DNA of 64,000 nucleotides. It comes from Ignavibacteriota bacterium. GTDB taxonomy: Bacteria > Bacteroidota > Ignavibacteria > Ignavibacteriales > Melioribacteraceae. This document shows positions 1-10,094 of the stretch, piece by piece. The DNA lies in the NCBI GenBank assembly GCA_002746605.1, contig PDPT01000039.1:1-64000 (forward strand). The letters are read 5' to 3'. Position 1 is the first letter of the stretch; each line of letters opens with the position of its first letter. Both the position numbers and the translations under genes were made by a program. The notes under the pieces were generated by a model that searched no databases, had not been told where the DNA came from, and saw nothing but the letters and a program-made list of their open reading frames with translations.

Positions 1-1421
1 GCAATGCCTTCCTTAATTAACCAATTAACTCCATCGGTTATATCGTCTTGCATTGTTTGTCCCCATTGTTTAAAGCTTTTTTCCCAGAATTCTCTTCCGT
101 AACCTGTTGAACCTCTAAAATTCATTTGCAGAACAGCATAACCGCGGTTTACAAGAAATTGTACAGTAGGACTGAATCCCCAACTATCTCTTGCCCAAGG
201 TCCGCCATGAGGATGAACTACAACAGGTAAATTTTTAGGTTCAACGCCAACAGGCAGAGTTAAATAACCATTTATTGTTAAGCCGTCTCGACTTTTGTAA
301 GTTATCGGTTTCATTTCTGCCATAAATTCTTCGTTTAACCACGGACTAACTTCTACAAGTTTTGTTAATTTTTTAGAATTAACATCATACATGTAATAAG
401 CTCCAAGTGATTTATCACTGTAAGTTCTAACAAGAAGTTTGTCTTCATTTTTATTTTCGCTTGTTATTACTATTTCGTAGCCGTCTAATTTAGACTCTAA
501 ATCATCAAAGATTTCTTTAGTTTTTTCATCGAATAATTCATATTCGGTTTTCCAAGTGGTAAATGCCACACCTTCCAAAAGTTTACGCTTTTTGGAATAA
601 AGTAATCTGCTTACATCAACTTCAGGATGTTCATAAATTACTTCGAGTTCTTTATTATTAACTAAATCATATTTTACAATTGCAGATTTATCTCTTCCTA
701 AATTTGAAGAAGCATAAATATTTTTGTTGTCAAAAGTGAAGAATAGAGGAGTTAAAGTTTCCTTAAAGTTTGTTGTGAGAACAGGTTTGAACTCATCTGT
801 TTCTTTTTCTCTATATAAGATTGAAGTATTAACTCCATCTGTAGTTATTGCAATTCTTAATTTGCCGTCATGATCAGTTTGCCAACTGGTAACATTTCCT
901 GGATTTTCTGCAACCAGTTCCATTTCTCCTGTTTTAACATTAATTCTAAAGACATCAAAAATTCTGGGATCTCTCTTATTCATTGAGATCAGCATCTCAT
1001 CTTCATTTTCTTCCAAATCATCAACTATTCCAACTCTAACTTTATCGAAAGGAGTTAAATCCTTTTGGTTTTCACCGGTTTTATCAACTCCGTAAAGTCT
1101 GAAATTTTCGTCGCCGTTAGTATCTTGAATATAGATTAGTCTGTTGTTACCTTTCCAAAAATATCCGGCAATGTCTCTGGCGGTTGCATCAGTAACTCTT
1201 ACAACGTCATCTTCTCCAATTTTTTGAACATGTATGTTCATTCTGCTTTTGTAAGGTGCTAAATAAGCAAGGTACTCACCATTAGGTGAAAGCTGAAAAC
1301 TTCGTTTTTCGGGATTTTTAAAGAAGTCTTTCATCGGGATAAGTGGTGCTGTGTTTTGTCCGGTTAAAATTGAACTGAACAAAATTGAAATAATTGATAG
1401 GGCTATTAAAAAGTTTTTCAT
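1..1421 (-). CDS. S9-family prolyl oligopeptidase-like peptidase (3' part cut off by window edge)
   Basis: An exported serine peptidase of the prolyl oligopeptidase/acylaminoacyl-peptidase (S9) family, which cleaves oligopeptides. The frame is open from an ATG at 1421 to the window start, giving about 473 residues. A signal peptide of about 20 residues (MKNFLIALSIISILF...) is followed by a beta-propeller-like N-terminal half with repeats on 'SPNGEYLAYLAP'. The start of the alpha/beta-hydrolase domain carries HPHGGP (His405) and RGSTGYGREFW, both hallmarks of the family. The catalytic Ser (GxSxGG), Asp and His lie beyond the window, so catalytic competence cannot be checked. The gene is divergent from the ABC ATPase at 1539. 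The family call is firm; the substrate is unknown. Confidence 0.9.
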   Translation of the reverse strand, partial: MKNFLIALSIISILFSSILTGQNTAPLIPMKDFFKNPEKRSFQLSPNGEYLAYLAPYKSRMNIHVQKIGEDDVVRVTDATARDIAGYFWKGNNRLIYIQDTNGDENFRLYGVDKTGENQKDLTPFDKVRVGIVDDLEENEDEMLISMNKRDPRIFDVFRINVKTGEMELVAENPGNVTSWQTDHDGKLRIAITTDGVNTSILYREKETDEFKPVLTTNFKETLTPLFFTFDNKNIYASSNLGRDKSAIVKYDLVNNKELEVIYEHPEVDVSRLLYSKKRKLLEGVAFTTWKTEYELFDEKTKEIFDDLESKLDGYEIVITSENKNEDKLLVRTYSDKSLGAYYMYDVNSKKLTKLVEVSPWLNEEFMAEMKPITYKSRDGLTINGYLTLPVGVEPKNLPVVVHPHGGPWARDSWGFSPTVQFLVNRGYAVLQMNFRGSTGYGREFWEKSFKQWGQTMQDDITDGVNWLIKEGI

Positions 1422-1538
1422 ATTTCTACTCCTATTTTACTTATGAGATAATGTTTAAATTTAACTAAATAGTTATATTTACAAAAGAAAAAATACTAAC
1501 TTAAAGATTTTTTTGTTCATATATAATATTAAAATTTT

Positions 1539-2267
1539 ATGATTGAAATTGTTGATCTGCATAAAAGTTTTAGCGAAAAAAAAGTTTTGAAAGGAATAAA
1601 TTTAACTATTGAAGATGGTGAAACCAATGTAATTATCGGTAAAAGCGGAAGTGGGAAAAGTGTTCTTTTAAAACATATTGTTGGTCTTTTGATGCCCGAT
1701 AAAGGTTGTGTAAAAGTTGCAGGTAAAATTGTTGATTACTCAAATCAGAAACAACTTTACAAATTAAGAAGAAAGTTTGGATTTCTTTTCCAAGGGGCGG
1801 CACTTTTTGATTCAATGACTGTCGGTGAAAATATTGCCCTCCCAATTGTTGAAAATGAAAATAATTTGTCTGAAAAAGAATTGAACTTTAAAGTAGAAAA
1901 AATGTTGGAGTTAGTTGATTTACCCGATACACAGAACTTGAAACCTTCGGAACTTTCCGGCGGAATGAAAAAACGTGTCGGCTTGGCAAGAGCATTAATT
2001 ACAGACCCTGAATATATTCTTTACGATGAACCTACAACCGGATTAGATCCGACAATGTCTGATTCAATAGATGATTTGATTAATCATCTTGCCGAACAAC
2101 TTAATGTTACATCAATTGTTGTTACTCACGATATGTACTCGGTAAACAATGTGGCTGATGAAGTTGCTATGGTGCATAACGGAAAAATTTATTTTGAAGG
2201 AACGCCAAAAGAGCTTTACACTTCAGATGATAAAATAATTAGGGACTTTATAAACAGAACGAAGTAA
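1539..2267 (+). CDS. MlaF-like ABC transporter ATP-binding protein
   Basis: The ATPase subunit of an ABC transporter of the MlaF/Mkl class, which powers phospholipid or lipid movement between membranes with an MlaE permease and an MCE protein. All motifs are intact: Walker A GKSGSGKS (34-41), signature LSGGM (139-143), Walker B ILYDEPTTGLD (160-170, catalytic Glu164) and the H-loop His197. The 'FGFLFQGAALFDSMTV' Q-loop segment is typical of MlaF. At 242 residues the length is normal. No permease or MCE gene lies next to it: upstream is a divergent peptidase and downstream, after 71 bp, is radA. It probably works with a permease encoded elsewhere. ABC identity is certain; the Mla subtype is an inference from sequence resemblance. 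Confidence 0.88.
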   Translation: MIEIVDLHKSFSEKKVLKGINLTIEDGETNVIIGKSGSGKSVLLKHIVGLLMPDKGCVKVAGKIVDYSNQKQLYKLRRKFGFLFQGAALFDSMTVGENIALPIVENENNLSEKELNFKVEKMLELVDLPDTQNLKPSELSGGMKKRVGLARALITDPEYILYDEPTTGLDPTMSDSIDDLINHLAEQLNVTSIVVTHDMYSVNNVADEVAMVHNGKIYFEGTPKELYTSDDKIIRDFINRTK

Positions 2268-2338
2268 GCGAGTGAAAAGTGAAATATAAATTTTTATGTC
2301 TTTCCTTCTTGATGACTTACTAACTCGGTAATTGAAAT

Positions 2339-3688
2339 ATGTCTAAAAGTAAAATAAAATATATTTGTTCAAATTGTGGATACGAATCCTTAAAGTGGCT
2401 TGGTAAATGTCCGCATTGTAATGAATGGAATACTTTTCTCGAAGAGTTTTTTGAAACAAAGAAAAGAGCCAAAACGGAAAAAGTAAAAGAAGAAAATATT
2501 TATCAACTTTCCGAATACAGCGAAAGTGATGATGTTCGAATTTCTTCGGGCATTAAAGAATTTGACAGAGTTCTCGGAGGCGGAGTAATACTTGGTTCTG
2601 TTATTCTGATTGGAGGAGATCCCGGTATTGGAAAATCTACTTTAGTTATGCAGGCAGCGGGTAGCATTAGTGCAAAAGTTTTATACGTTACCGGAGAGGA
2701 ATCCGTAAAGCAAATTAATTTAAGAGCAAAACGATTAGGGATAAATTCGGAAAATATTTTTATTCTTTCGGAAACAAATGTTGATGTTATTACTTCTGCA
2801 ATCGATAAACTTAAACCTGAAGTTGTAATTATCGATTCAATTCAAACAATGCAAAAACCTGAATTTGAGAATGCAGCCGGAACAGTAACTCAAATTAGAG
2901 AATGCACTAACTTTTTAATGAATCTTTCCAAAACCTTGAATTTTGCCGTTTTACTTATTGGTCATGTTACAAAAGAAGGATACATTGCCGGACCAAAAAT
3001 TTTAGAGCACATTGTCGATACAGTCTTACAGTTTGAAGGAGAAAAAAATTATTCCTACAGAATTTTGCGTGCTCAAAAAAACAGATTCGGTAATACCAAT
3101 GAAATAGGTATTTTTGAAATGCACGAAAACGGTCTTACCGAAGTAAAAAATCCAAGTCAAATTTTCTTAAGTGAAAGGAATGAAGATGTTACGGGAGCTG
3201 TAGTAACTGCAAGCATGGAAGGCTCGCGTCCTGTTTTGCTCGAAGTTCAAGCTTTAGTTACGCCGACTAATTTTGGAAATCCGCAAAGAGTTACAACGGG
3301 ATTTGATTACAGAAGACTTTCAATTCTTCTTGCCGTACTTGAGAAGAGAGCCGATTTAAAACTTTCAACGCATAATGTTTTTCTGAATATTGCCGGCGGA
3401 TTAAAGATTGATGAACCCGCAATTGATCTTGCTGTTTGCACGGCAGTTGCTTCGAGTTTAATGAATAAACCTGCAAAAAGTAATATTGTTGTACTTGGTG
3501 AAGTAGGGCTCGGAGGAGAAATACGAAGTGTAGGCTATATTGAAAAGAGGATACAAGAAGCTGAAAAATTAGGTTTTGAGACTGCAATAGTACCTCAAAA
3601 TAATATTAAATCAATAAAAACTAAAAATAGTATTATGCTAATTCCTATCGAAAATATTACGGAAGGAATTAAAAAAGTATTGTTTTAA
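2339..3688 (+). CDS. radA: DNA repair protein RadA
   Basis: RadA (Sms) is a RecA-like ATPase and helicase that processes branched recombination intermediates. The 449 residues show the full architecture: an N-terminal C4 zinc finger (Cys10, Cys13, Cys24, Cys27), Walker A GDPGIGKS (93-100), a Walker B region VVIIDSIQT (162-170), the RadA-specific KNRFG motif (247-251), and a C-terminal Lon-protease-like domain from about residue 270. Length and order are normal. It follows the MlaF-like gene by 71 bp on the same strand and may be co-transcribed. No terminator is visible downstream. Confidence 0.97.
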   Translation: MSKSKIKYICSNCGYESLKWLGKCPHCNEWNTFLEEFFETKKRAKTEKVKEENIYQLSEYSESDDVRISSGIKEFDRVLGGGVILGSVILIGGDPGIGKSTLVMQAAGSISAKVLYVTGEESVKQINLRAKRLGINSENIFILSETNVDVITSAIDKLKPEVVIIDSIQTMQKPEFENAAGTVTQIRECTNFLMNLSKTLNFAVLLIGHVTKEGYIAGPKILEHIVDTVLQFEGEKNYSYRILRAQKNRFGNTNEIGIFEMHENGLTEVKNPSQIFLSERNEDVTGAVVTASMEGSRPVLLEVQALVTPTNFGNPQRVTTGFDYRRLSILLAVLEKRADLKLSTHNVFLNIAGGLKIDEPAIDLAVCTAVASSLMNKPAKSNIVVLGEVGLGGEIRSVGYIEKRIQEAEKLGFETAIVPQNNIKSIKTKNSIMLIPIENITEGIKKVLF

Positions 3689-4042
3689 GATAATTAAGGA
3701 AACTACTAACTTTACAATCCTCATTTTTTTTAACATAATAACTTATTGAATCCCAGAAAAATTGAAGTTGATAAGGAAATACTATCTATTTATCTCCAAA
3801 GTTAGAAAGAAATCTATTATATATACAATATAATAAATATTATTAATCTTAGTTAAAGTAGTTTTAAAAATAAAAAATTATTAAATTGTATTTATGAAAG
3901 TATTTATTAATAAAAAAATCATCAATTAAACGTAATTTATAAAAGTAATATTACTAAAAATTACTTACAAAAAACTTCTCGGTTTAGAATAAAAACAAAC
4001 TAATCAATTTACTAAATTACTCATATTAAATAAGAGGACAAT
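3689..4042. other. AT-rich intergenic region upstream of the SusC gene
   Basis: This 354 bp non-coding stretch is extremely A/T-rich. It ends with a purine-rich ribosome-binding stretch (AAGAGGACAAT, near 4032-4042) just before the SusC start. A perfect 12-bp palindrome, AGTAATATTACT, sits at 3944-3955, followed by another ATTACT half at 3960-3965. No clear TAnnTTTG promoter was recognised. It presumably holds the promoter of the Sus-like operon. Confidence 0.5.
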
Positions 4043-7000
4043 ATGATAAAAACTAAACAATCTTACTCTTTTATGGAATATTATAAAAGGCTAATATTTC
4101 ATTTAAGTACAATATTTAATGGTATGCGCCAAATACCTGTTAAGGTCAACAGGCAGTACAATCTTAAAAGTATAATTTTATTTTTATTGCTTATAATGTT
4201 TCATGTTACAACTGTAACAAAAGCCCAAGAAATAGAAATAACTGGTAAAATTATAAGTGCATCCGATGGTTTTGAACTAATTGGTGCTAATATTTTTGAA
4301 AAAGGTTCTTTAAGTAATGGTACATCTACAGATTTGAATGGTGAGTTTAAATTAAAAGTTCCCAAAGGAGCTGTAATTGTAGTATCTTACATGGGCTTTG
4401 AGAAAAAGGAACTCAAAGTTCAAGAAGCTAAATTTTACGAAATTGCTCTTGAAGAAAAAACTTTTGAACTTGAAAGTGCTGTTGTTGTAGGTATTGGTTA
4501 TGGTGAAGTTAAGAAATCAGATGCTACCGGTTCTGTAACTGCAATTTCAGCTAAAGATTTTAGTAAGGGGGCAATAACTTCTCCACAAGAATTACTTATT
4601 GGTAAAGCACCCGGTGTTGTTGCAAACTCACTTGGTGGTGCGGCAGGTGCCGGAACTAAAATACGTATTCGTGGCGGTTCTTCAATTCAAGGTAATAACG
4701 ATCCTTTAATTGTTGTGGATAATATTCCTTTAGATAACTCAGGTATCTCTGGTATGGCAAATCCGCTTTCCACAATCAATCCTAATGATATTGAATCTAT
4801 CTCAATATTAAAAGATGCTTCTGCAACTGCAATCTATGGTTCAAGAGCTTCTAACGGTGTAATAATAATTAAAACTAAAAAGGGTGGATATGTTGATGAA
4901 AATATGCCTGCGAAATTAAGCTTAACTTATAATGGTAACGCTTCTGTGGCTACTCCAATGAAAATGTTAGATGTTTTTTCAGGTCCTGAATTTAGAAAAA
5001 TTGTTGAAGATAGAGTAGCTAATCATGGTTTAACAAATGTTGCTTTACAAAAATTAGGAAACGCTAATACGGATTGGCAAAAAGAAATTTACAGAACCGC
5101 ACCTGCAACCGATCACAACATCAGTCTCAGACATGCAATCGGTTCAGTGCCTTACAGAGTTTCTTTAGGTTATATGAATCAAAGCGGTATCTTGAAATAT
5201 AATAACATTGATAGAAAAAATGTTTCTTTAGCAGCTACTCCGTCTTTATTTAACGGCGACTTAAATGTTGAACTTAATGCTTCAGGTTCTTGGATAAGTA
5301 ATGACTTTTCCAATACAGATGCTATTGGTTCTGCGATAGATTTTGACCCTACACAACCAATTAAAAACGGAAATAAAAGATACGGCGGTTATACTGCTTG
5401 GACAGAATTAAGTGATACAAATGGAATTAACGGCGTACCGATTAATATTGCTACACATAATCCTGTTGCTCGTTTAGAATATCGCGATAATACTTCCGAT
5501 GCAAGCAGATATACACTTGGTGGTAAATTTGATTACAAAATTCCTTACGTTGATGGTTTAAAAGCTATCTTAAATCTTGGTTACGATTATTATCAATCGG
5601 AAGGTGAAGATATTACAGATACACTTGCTTCTTGGTCTTACCGCGAACCTGAAAATCAAATCAGAAGATATGAACAAACAAAGAAAAACAGTCTTTTGGA
5701 TTTTTATATGAATTACAAAAAGGAATTTGGTGTTCATAATTTAGATTTAACAGGCGGTTATTCTTACCAACATTTTTATAACGAAGGTGAAGCATCTAAC
5801 AGAGCTTGGGATCCTAATTTTGTGGGTGCAAAAACTACACCTTATAAAAATGAATATTTCTTAATTTCATTCTTCGGAAGATTGAATTATACATTAATGA
5901 ATAAATATTTGTTAACATTAACGTTAAGAAATGATGGTTCTTCAAGATTTTCTGAAGACCAACGTTGGGGATTGTTCCCTGCAGTGGCATTTGCATGGAA
6001 AATGACTGAAGAATCATTTATTGGTAAATCTGATTTCTTAAACGAACTTAAACTAAGATTAAGTTGGGGACAAGCAGGTCAGCAAGATGTAGGTAGTAAT
6101 TTTTATCCTTATATTCCAACATACACAGGAAGTACTCAAGGAGCTTACTATCAATTCGGTGATATTTTCTATCCTACTTTAAGACCCGATGCTTATGATG
6201 CAAACTTAAAATGGGAAACTTTAACTTCATTAAACCTCGGGTTGGATTTTTCAATACTTAACAATAAATTATCAGGTAACATAGAAGTTTACCAAAATAC
6301 TTCGGATGATTTGTTAAATAGTATTCCAATTCCTGTTGGAAGTAACTTTACAAATTATCTGTTAACCAATGTTGGTTCAATGGAAAATAAAGGTTTTGAA
6401 TTTGCATTAAACTACACTCCTATTCTGGAACAAGACTTATCTTGGGAATTAGGTGTTAACTTTACTTACAACCAAAATGAAATTACTAAGTTAACCTTAG
6501 TTGATGATTCTTCCTTTACCGGTGTCAATACTGGTGGTATTTCAGGTGGAACCGGTGCTAATATTCAGAAATTCATTGTAGGACATCCTGCGAGAGTATT
6601 TTCCTTATTTAACCAAATTTACGGAGCAAACGGATTACCACTTGAAGGTGTGTATTTTGATAAAACCGGTCAAGGTGGTAATGTTTCGGGTAACGACTTA
6701 AATAAATATTTATACAAATCACCAGATCCAGATTACTTAATTGGTATTTCTTCCAAAATAAATTATAAAGAATTCGATTTTGCATTTTCAGGAAGATTAA
6801 GTATTGGTAATTATGTTTATAACAACAATGCTTCTAGTAAAGCATTATATCAAAATGTTTATAACCAAAGCGGTTATAATGCTAATATTTTAACTGATAT
6901 TAAAGAAACTGAATTTACGACAGCTCAATATTGGTCTAATTTTTACTTGGAAAATGCTTCATACTTTAAGTTGGATTATCTAAGCCTCGGTTATAATTTT

Positions 7001-7168
7001 GCAACCGTTTTCGGTAATAACATAAGTGGAAGACTCGGATTATCAGTTCAAAATGTTTTTACAATAACAAAATACACAGGATTAGATCCTGAAGTTGATA
7101 ATGGAATTGATAACAATATTTATCCTAGACCACGTACATTTATGTTATCAGTAACTCTTAATTATTAA
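4043..7168 (+). CDS. SusC/RagA-family TonB-dependent outer-membrane receptor
   Basis: A TonB-dependent transporter of the SusC class, which forms the outer-membrane channel of a glycan uptake complex with its SusD partner. The 1041 residues contain a long charged leader and hydrophobic signal segment (about 44-62, ending KAQ), a carboxypeptidase-regulatory-like beta-sandwich (about 66-150), a plug domain (about 155-280, with IRIRGGSS and the SusC-typical ISILKDASATAIYGSRASNGVI) and a 22-strand-type barrel ending in an aromatic-rich strand (...MLSVTLNY). There is no STN domain, so it should not signal through an anti-sigma factor. The 4043 ATG is supported by an upstream AGAGGA. SusD follows after 21 bp, then a SusE-like gene, then a convergent GH13 enzyme. 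The neighbours suggest starch or maltodextrin as substrate. Confidence 0.95.
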   Translation: MIKTKQSYSFMEYYKRLIFHLSTIFNGMRQIPVKVNRQYNLKSIILFLLLIMFHVTTVTKAQEIEITGKIISASDGFELIGANIFEKGSLSNGTSTDLNGEFKLKVPKGAVIVVSYMGFEKKELKVQEAKFYEIALEEKTFELESAVVVGIGYGEVKKSDATGSVTAISAKDFSKGAITSPQELLIGKAPGVVANSLGGAAGAGTKIRIRGGSSIQGNNDPLIVVDNIPLDNSGISGMANPLSTINPNDIESISILKDASATAIYGSRASNGVIIIKTKKGGYVDENMPAKLSLTYNGNASVATPMKMLDVFSGPEFRKIVEDRVANHGLTNVALQKLGNANTDWQKEIYRTAPATDHNISLRHAIGSVPYRVSLGYMNQSGILKYNNIDRKNVSLAATPSLFNGDLNVELNASGSWISNDFSNTDAIGSAIDFDPTQPIKNGNKRYGGYTAWTELSDTNGINGVPINIATHNPVARLEYRDNTSDASRYTLGGKFDYKIPYVDGLKAILNLGYDYYQSEGEDITDTLASWSYREPENQIRRYEQTKKNSLLDFYMNYKKEFGVHNLDLTGGYSYQHFYNEGEASNRAWDPNFVGAKTTPYKNEYFLISFFGRLNYTLMNKYLLTLTLRNDGSSRFSEDQRWGLFPAVAFAWKMTEESFIGKSDFLNELKLRLSWGQAGQQDVGSNFYPYIPTYTGSTQGAYYQFGDIFYPTLRPDAYDANLKWETLTSLNLGLDFSILNNKLSGNIEVYQNTSDDLLNSIPIPVGSNFTNYLLTNVGSMENKGFEFALNYTPILEQDLSWELGVNFTYNQNEITKLTLVDDSSFTGVNTGGISGGTGANIQKFIVGHPARVFSLFNQIYGANGLPLEGVYFDKTGQGGNVSGNDLNKYLYKSPDPDYLIGISSKINYKEFDFAFSGRLSIGNYVYNNNASSKALYQNVYNQSGYNANILTDIKETEFTTAQYWSNFYLENASYFKLDYLSLGYNFATVFGNNISGRLGLSVQNVFTITKYTGLDPEVDNGIDNNIYPRPRTFMLSVTLNY

Positions 7169-7189
7169 TATTTAAGAAGGAAAAAGAAA

Positions 7190-8815
7190 ATGAGAATAAT
7201 AAAAAATAAACTTCTAGTAATAGGAATGTTAATAACAGCATTCTTATTTACATCATGTGTTAATGATTTGAATGTGGAACCGATTGATCCGAATATTAAC
7301 ACTGCTAACAAAGTCTTCAAAAATAAAGAAGCCTACAAACAAGCTCTTGCTAAACTCTATGCAAGTTACGCAGTAAGCGGTCAAACAGGCGGCGGGGGCG
7401 GAAGTCCTGATATTCAAGGTATCGACGAAGGTTTTGGTAACTATCTTCGTTCATATTGGAATTTACAAGAACTTCCTACAGATGAAGCAATAATGGCTTG
7501 GGATGACCAAACAATTAAAGACTTCCATTGGCAAACTTGGGCTGCAAATGATGTTTTTATTTTTGCGATGTACTCAAGAATAATTTATACTGTATCAATT
7601 TGTAATGAATTTATAAGAAATGTAAACGATAAACTTGGTTCAGTATCTGGAGATTTTAAAACGGATTTAGAACACTTCAAAGCCGAAGCTCGTTTTCTTC
7701 GAGCGCTTTCTTACTGGCATGCAATTGATATGTTTGGCAATGTTCCTTTTATTACGGAAAAAGATAAGGTTGGTGCTTTCTTTCCTAAACAAATATCGCG
7801 CAGTGCTCTTTTCGATTATGTTGTAAGTGAACTTTTGGCAATTGAAAATCAATTAGTCCCTGCAAAACAAAATGAATATGCAAGAGCTGATCAAGGAGCT
7901 GCTTGGTTTCTACTTGCCAAGTTATACCTAAACTCTGATGTTTACACAGGAAAAAAACAATATTCGGAAGTTCTTACTTATGTTAATAAAGTTATTGCTG
8001 CCGGATATTCATTAGAAGCAGATTATGCAAATCTATTTACTGCCAATAATAATTTAAGTAACGAAATTATTTTCCCTATAACATTTGATGGACAAAACAC
8101 TCAACAATACGGTGGAATGACTTTTCTGTTACACGCATCAAACGGCGGTGGTATGCCGTTATACGGAATTGATGGCGGATGGGGAGGTATAAGAACCATT
8201 GATAATTTTGTTTCTAAATTTAATTTAACAAAAGATGATTTTAGCAGTGCCAATCCTCAATATCAAGGACCTGATAAAAGAGGAATGTTTTTCTTCAATC
8301 CTGAAAATTGGGAATGGGATATTACTAATGTTGGTACTTTTACTCAAGGAATAGGAGTTACTAAATATAAAAACACAACTTCTTCAGGCGGAGAAGCTCC
8401 TAATGCACATCCTACTTATGTAAGTACGGATTTTCCTATGTTTCGTTTGGGCGATGCTTATTTAATGTATGCCGAAGCAGTTGTGAGAGGTGGTGCCGGT
8501 GGCGATATGGGAACCGCTGTTGGATATATTAACGATTTAAGAGAGCGTGCTTACGGTGATAACTCCGGTAACATTACTGCCGGTGATGTGGATTTAAATT
8601 TTCTGCTTAACGAACGTGCCCGCGAACTTTATTGGGAAGCACACAGAAGAACCGATTTAATTCGTTTTGGTCAACTTACAGATGGAGATTATGTTTGGGC
8701 TTGGAAAGGAAAAGTAGAAGACGGTAAACAAACTCCGGCTTACAGAAACTTATATCCTATTCCTGCAAGTGATATGAATGCTAATCCTAATTTGAAACAG
8801 AATACAGGTTATTAA
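7190..8815 (+). CDS. SusD/RagB-family nutrient-binding outer-membrane lipoprotein
   Basis: A SusD-type lipoprotein that caps the SusC channel and captures glycans at the cell surface. A lipoprotein signal peptide ends at LFTSC (Cys23). The 541 residues carry typical SusD features: N-terminal NVEPIDPN, the TPR-type segment around 'FKAEARFLRALSYWHAIDMFG', the late 'FPMFRLGDAYLMYAEAVVRGG', and the C-terminal 'LLNERARELYWEAHRRTDLIRFG' followed by 'LYPIPASDMNANPNLKQNTGY'. The length is normal. It lies 21 bp behind susC and 28 bp before the SusE-like gene, so one operon is likely. The ligand is inferred from the GH13 enzyme nearby. Confidence 0.95.
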   Translation: MRIIKNKLLVIGMLITAFLFTSCVNDLNVEPIDPNINTANKVFKNKEAYKQALAKLYASYAVSGQTGGGGGSPDIQGIDEGFGNYLRSYWNLQELPTDEAIMAWDDQTIKDFHWQTWAANDVFIFAMYSRIIYTVSICNEFIRNVNDKLGSVSGDFKTDLEHFKAEARFLRALSYWHAIDMFGNVPFITEKDKVGAFFPKQISRSALFDYVVSELLAIENQLVPAKQNEYARADQGAAWFLLAKLYLNSDVYTGKKQYSEVLTYVNKVIAAGYSLEADYANLFTANNNLSNEIIFPITFDGQNTQQYGGMTFLLHASNGGGMPLYGIDGGWGGIRTIDNFVSKFNLTKDDFSSANPQYQGPDKRGMFFFNPENWEWDITNVGTFTQGIGVTKYKNTTSSGGEAPNAHPTYVSTDFPMFRLGDAYLMYAEAVVRGGAGGDMGTAVGYINDLRERAYGDNSGNITAGDVDLNFLLNERARELYWEAHRRTDLIRFGQLTDGDYVWAWKGKVEDGKQTPAYRNLYPIPASDMNANPNLKQNTGY

Positions 8816-8843
8816 TAAGAATTAAAGATTAAGGAAAATTAAA

Positions 8844-9902
8844 ATGAAAAAAATAAAAATAATCTTACTCTTTTCAATATTTGCTTTCCTCTTTGCAGCT
8901 TGTGAAAGTGATATTGATAAAGTAGTAATGAGTTCTAATCCAACATTACCCGGATTAGAAGATGTGGTAATTACAACTGATTTTAATGTAAGTAATATGG
9001 ATAGCTTAGTAAACTTTTCTTGGTCTGCAGCCGAGTTTGGTTTTACTTCATCAGTAACTTATGATGTTGAGGCAGCCCCTGTGGAAGATTTCTCGGAAGA
9101 TGTTATGACATTGCTTAGTACCCAAGAAACAAAAGGAAGTGTTGAAATAAGTGTAATAAATAATGCATTATTAACCTGGAAAAAAGAGGTAGGTACGGAA
9201 ACTACTCTTTATTACAGAGTTTCAGCATCTTTAAGTCCTTCACAAATTTATTATTCCCAAGTAAAAGCTGCAAGTCTTACTCCGTTTGAAGTATTGAGAG
9301 AATATCCGATGATGTATGTTCCCGGTTCATATCAAGGTTGGACTCCCGGAGGAGAAAACGGAAGATTGTACTCTTATGAATCTGATAATATTTATCAAAA
9401 TATTATTCGTCTTGTTGATGGTGAACAAGATACGGTAATGTTTAAAGTTACAGTAAATCCAAATTGGGACGGACCAAATTATGGTGGTGTTTTAACTCAA
9501 GACGGTAACAATTATAGTGCAACTCTTGATGCTTCAGGTGGTAATTTTGCAGCAGTTAAAGGTACTTATCAATTTGAAGTAGATAAAAGTGCTTTAACTT
9601 TAAGCATGACCAAAACAGATGACTGGGGAATTATTGGTTCTGCAATTCCACCTTACGATTGGTCGGCTGATGTGGATATGTTCTATAACGGTCAACGTAA
9701 AATGTGGGAAGTAACCGGAAATTTTAAAGCCGGAGGTTTTAAATTCAGAGCAAATGACGATTGGGTATTCAGTTATGGAGATAACGGTGGTGACGGAGTT
9801 CTTGATTCGGATAATGGAGCTGACATACCTCTTGCTGAAGATGGAAATTATACAATTAGATTCAATCCTGTTACTTTAAAATATACAGTTCAAAAGAACT
9901 AA
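8844..9902 (+). CDS. SusE/SusF-like surface glycan-binding lipoprotein
   Basis: A 352-residue lipoprotein (lipobox LFAAC, Cys20) with the SusE layout: an N-terminal immunoglobulin-like domain (about 30-140, including 'VNFSWSAAEFG') followed by two starch-binding-like beta-sandwich units. The first begins at 'MMYVPGSYQGWTPGG' (about 155-165) and the second near 'YDWSADVDMFYNGQRKMWEVTG'. SusE-type proteins bind starch chains at the surface and hold them for the SusCD complex. It is third in the operon and is followed by a strong hairpin terminator at 9922-9957. The SusE rather than SusF label is tentative; both families share this fold. Confidence 0.85.
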   Translation: MKKIKIILLFSIFAFLFAACESDIDKVVMSSNPTLPGLEDVVITTDFNVSNMDSLVNFSWSAAEFGFTSSVTYDVEAAPVEDFSEDVMTLLSTQETKGSVEISVINNALLTWKKEVGTETTLYYRVSASLSPSQIYYSQVKAASLTPFEVLREYPMMYVPGSYQGWTPGGENGRLYSYESDNIYQNIIRLVDGEQDTVMFKVTVNPNWDGPNYGGVLTQDGNNYSATLDASGGNFAAVKGTYQFEVDKSALTLSMTKTDDWGIIGSAIPPYDWSADVDMFYNGQRKMWEVTGNFKAGGFKFRANDDWVFSYGDNGGDGVLDSDNGADIPLAEDGNYTIRFNPVTLKYTVQKN

Positions 9903-9921
9903 AATTCATTTTTACAACTAT

Positions 9922-9957
9922 AAAAGCCCAACTTCCTAAAGAAGTCGGGCTTTTTTT
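9922..9957 (+). terminator. Rho-independent terminator of the Sus-like operon
   Basis: The stem AAAAGCCC-a-ACTTC / GAAGT-c-GGGCTTTT has one internal mismatch, a CTAAA loop and a following T run. It lies 20 bp past the SusE-like stop codon. Because its 5' arm begins with A residues it could also act on the convergent GH13 transcript. Confidence 0.88.
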
Positions 9958-10094
9958 ATATTATGTAATTTCAATTTTTCGGTTGGCGAGAAATTCTCTT
10001 ATCAAACCTGACATACCAAAATTAGTAAAAAAAATCAGTATTAATAATTTTTTTCATAGGAAAAAAGTTTCAAATACTCTCTTACAAAATGTAA

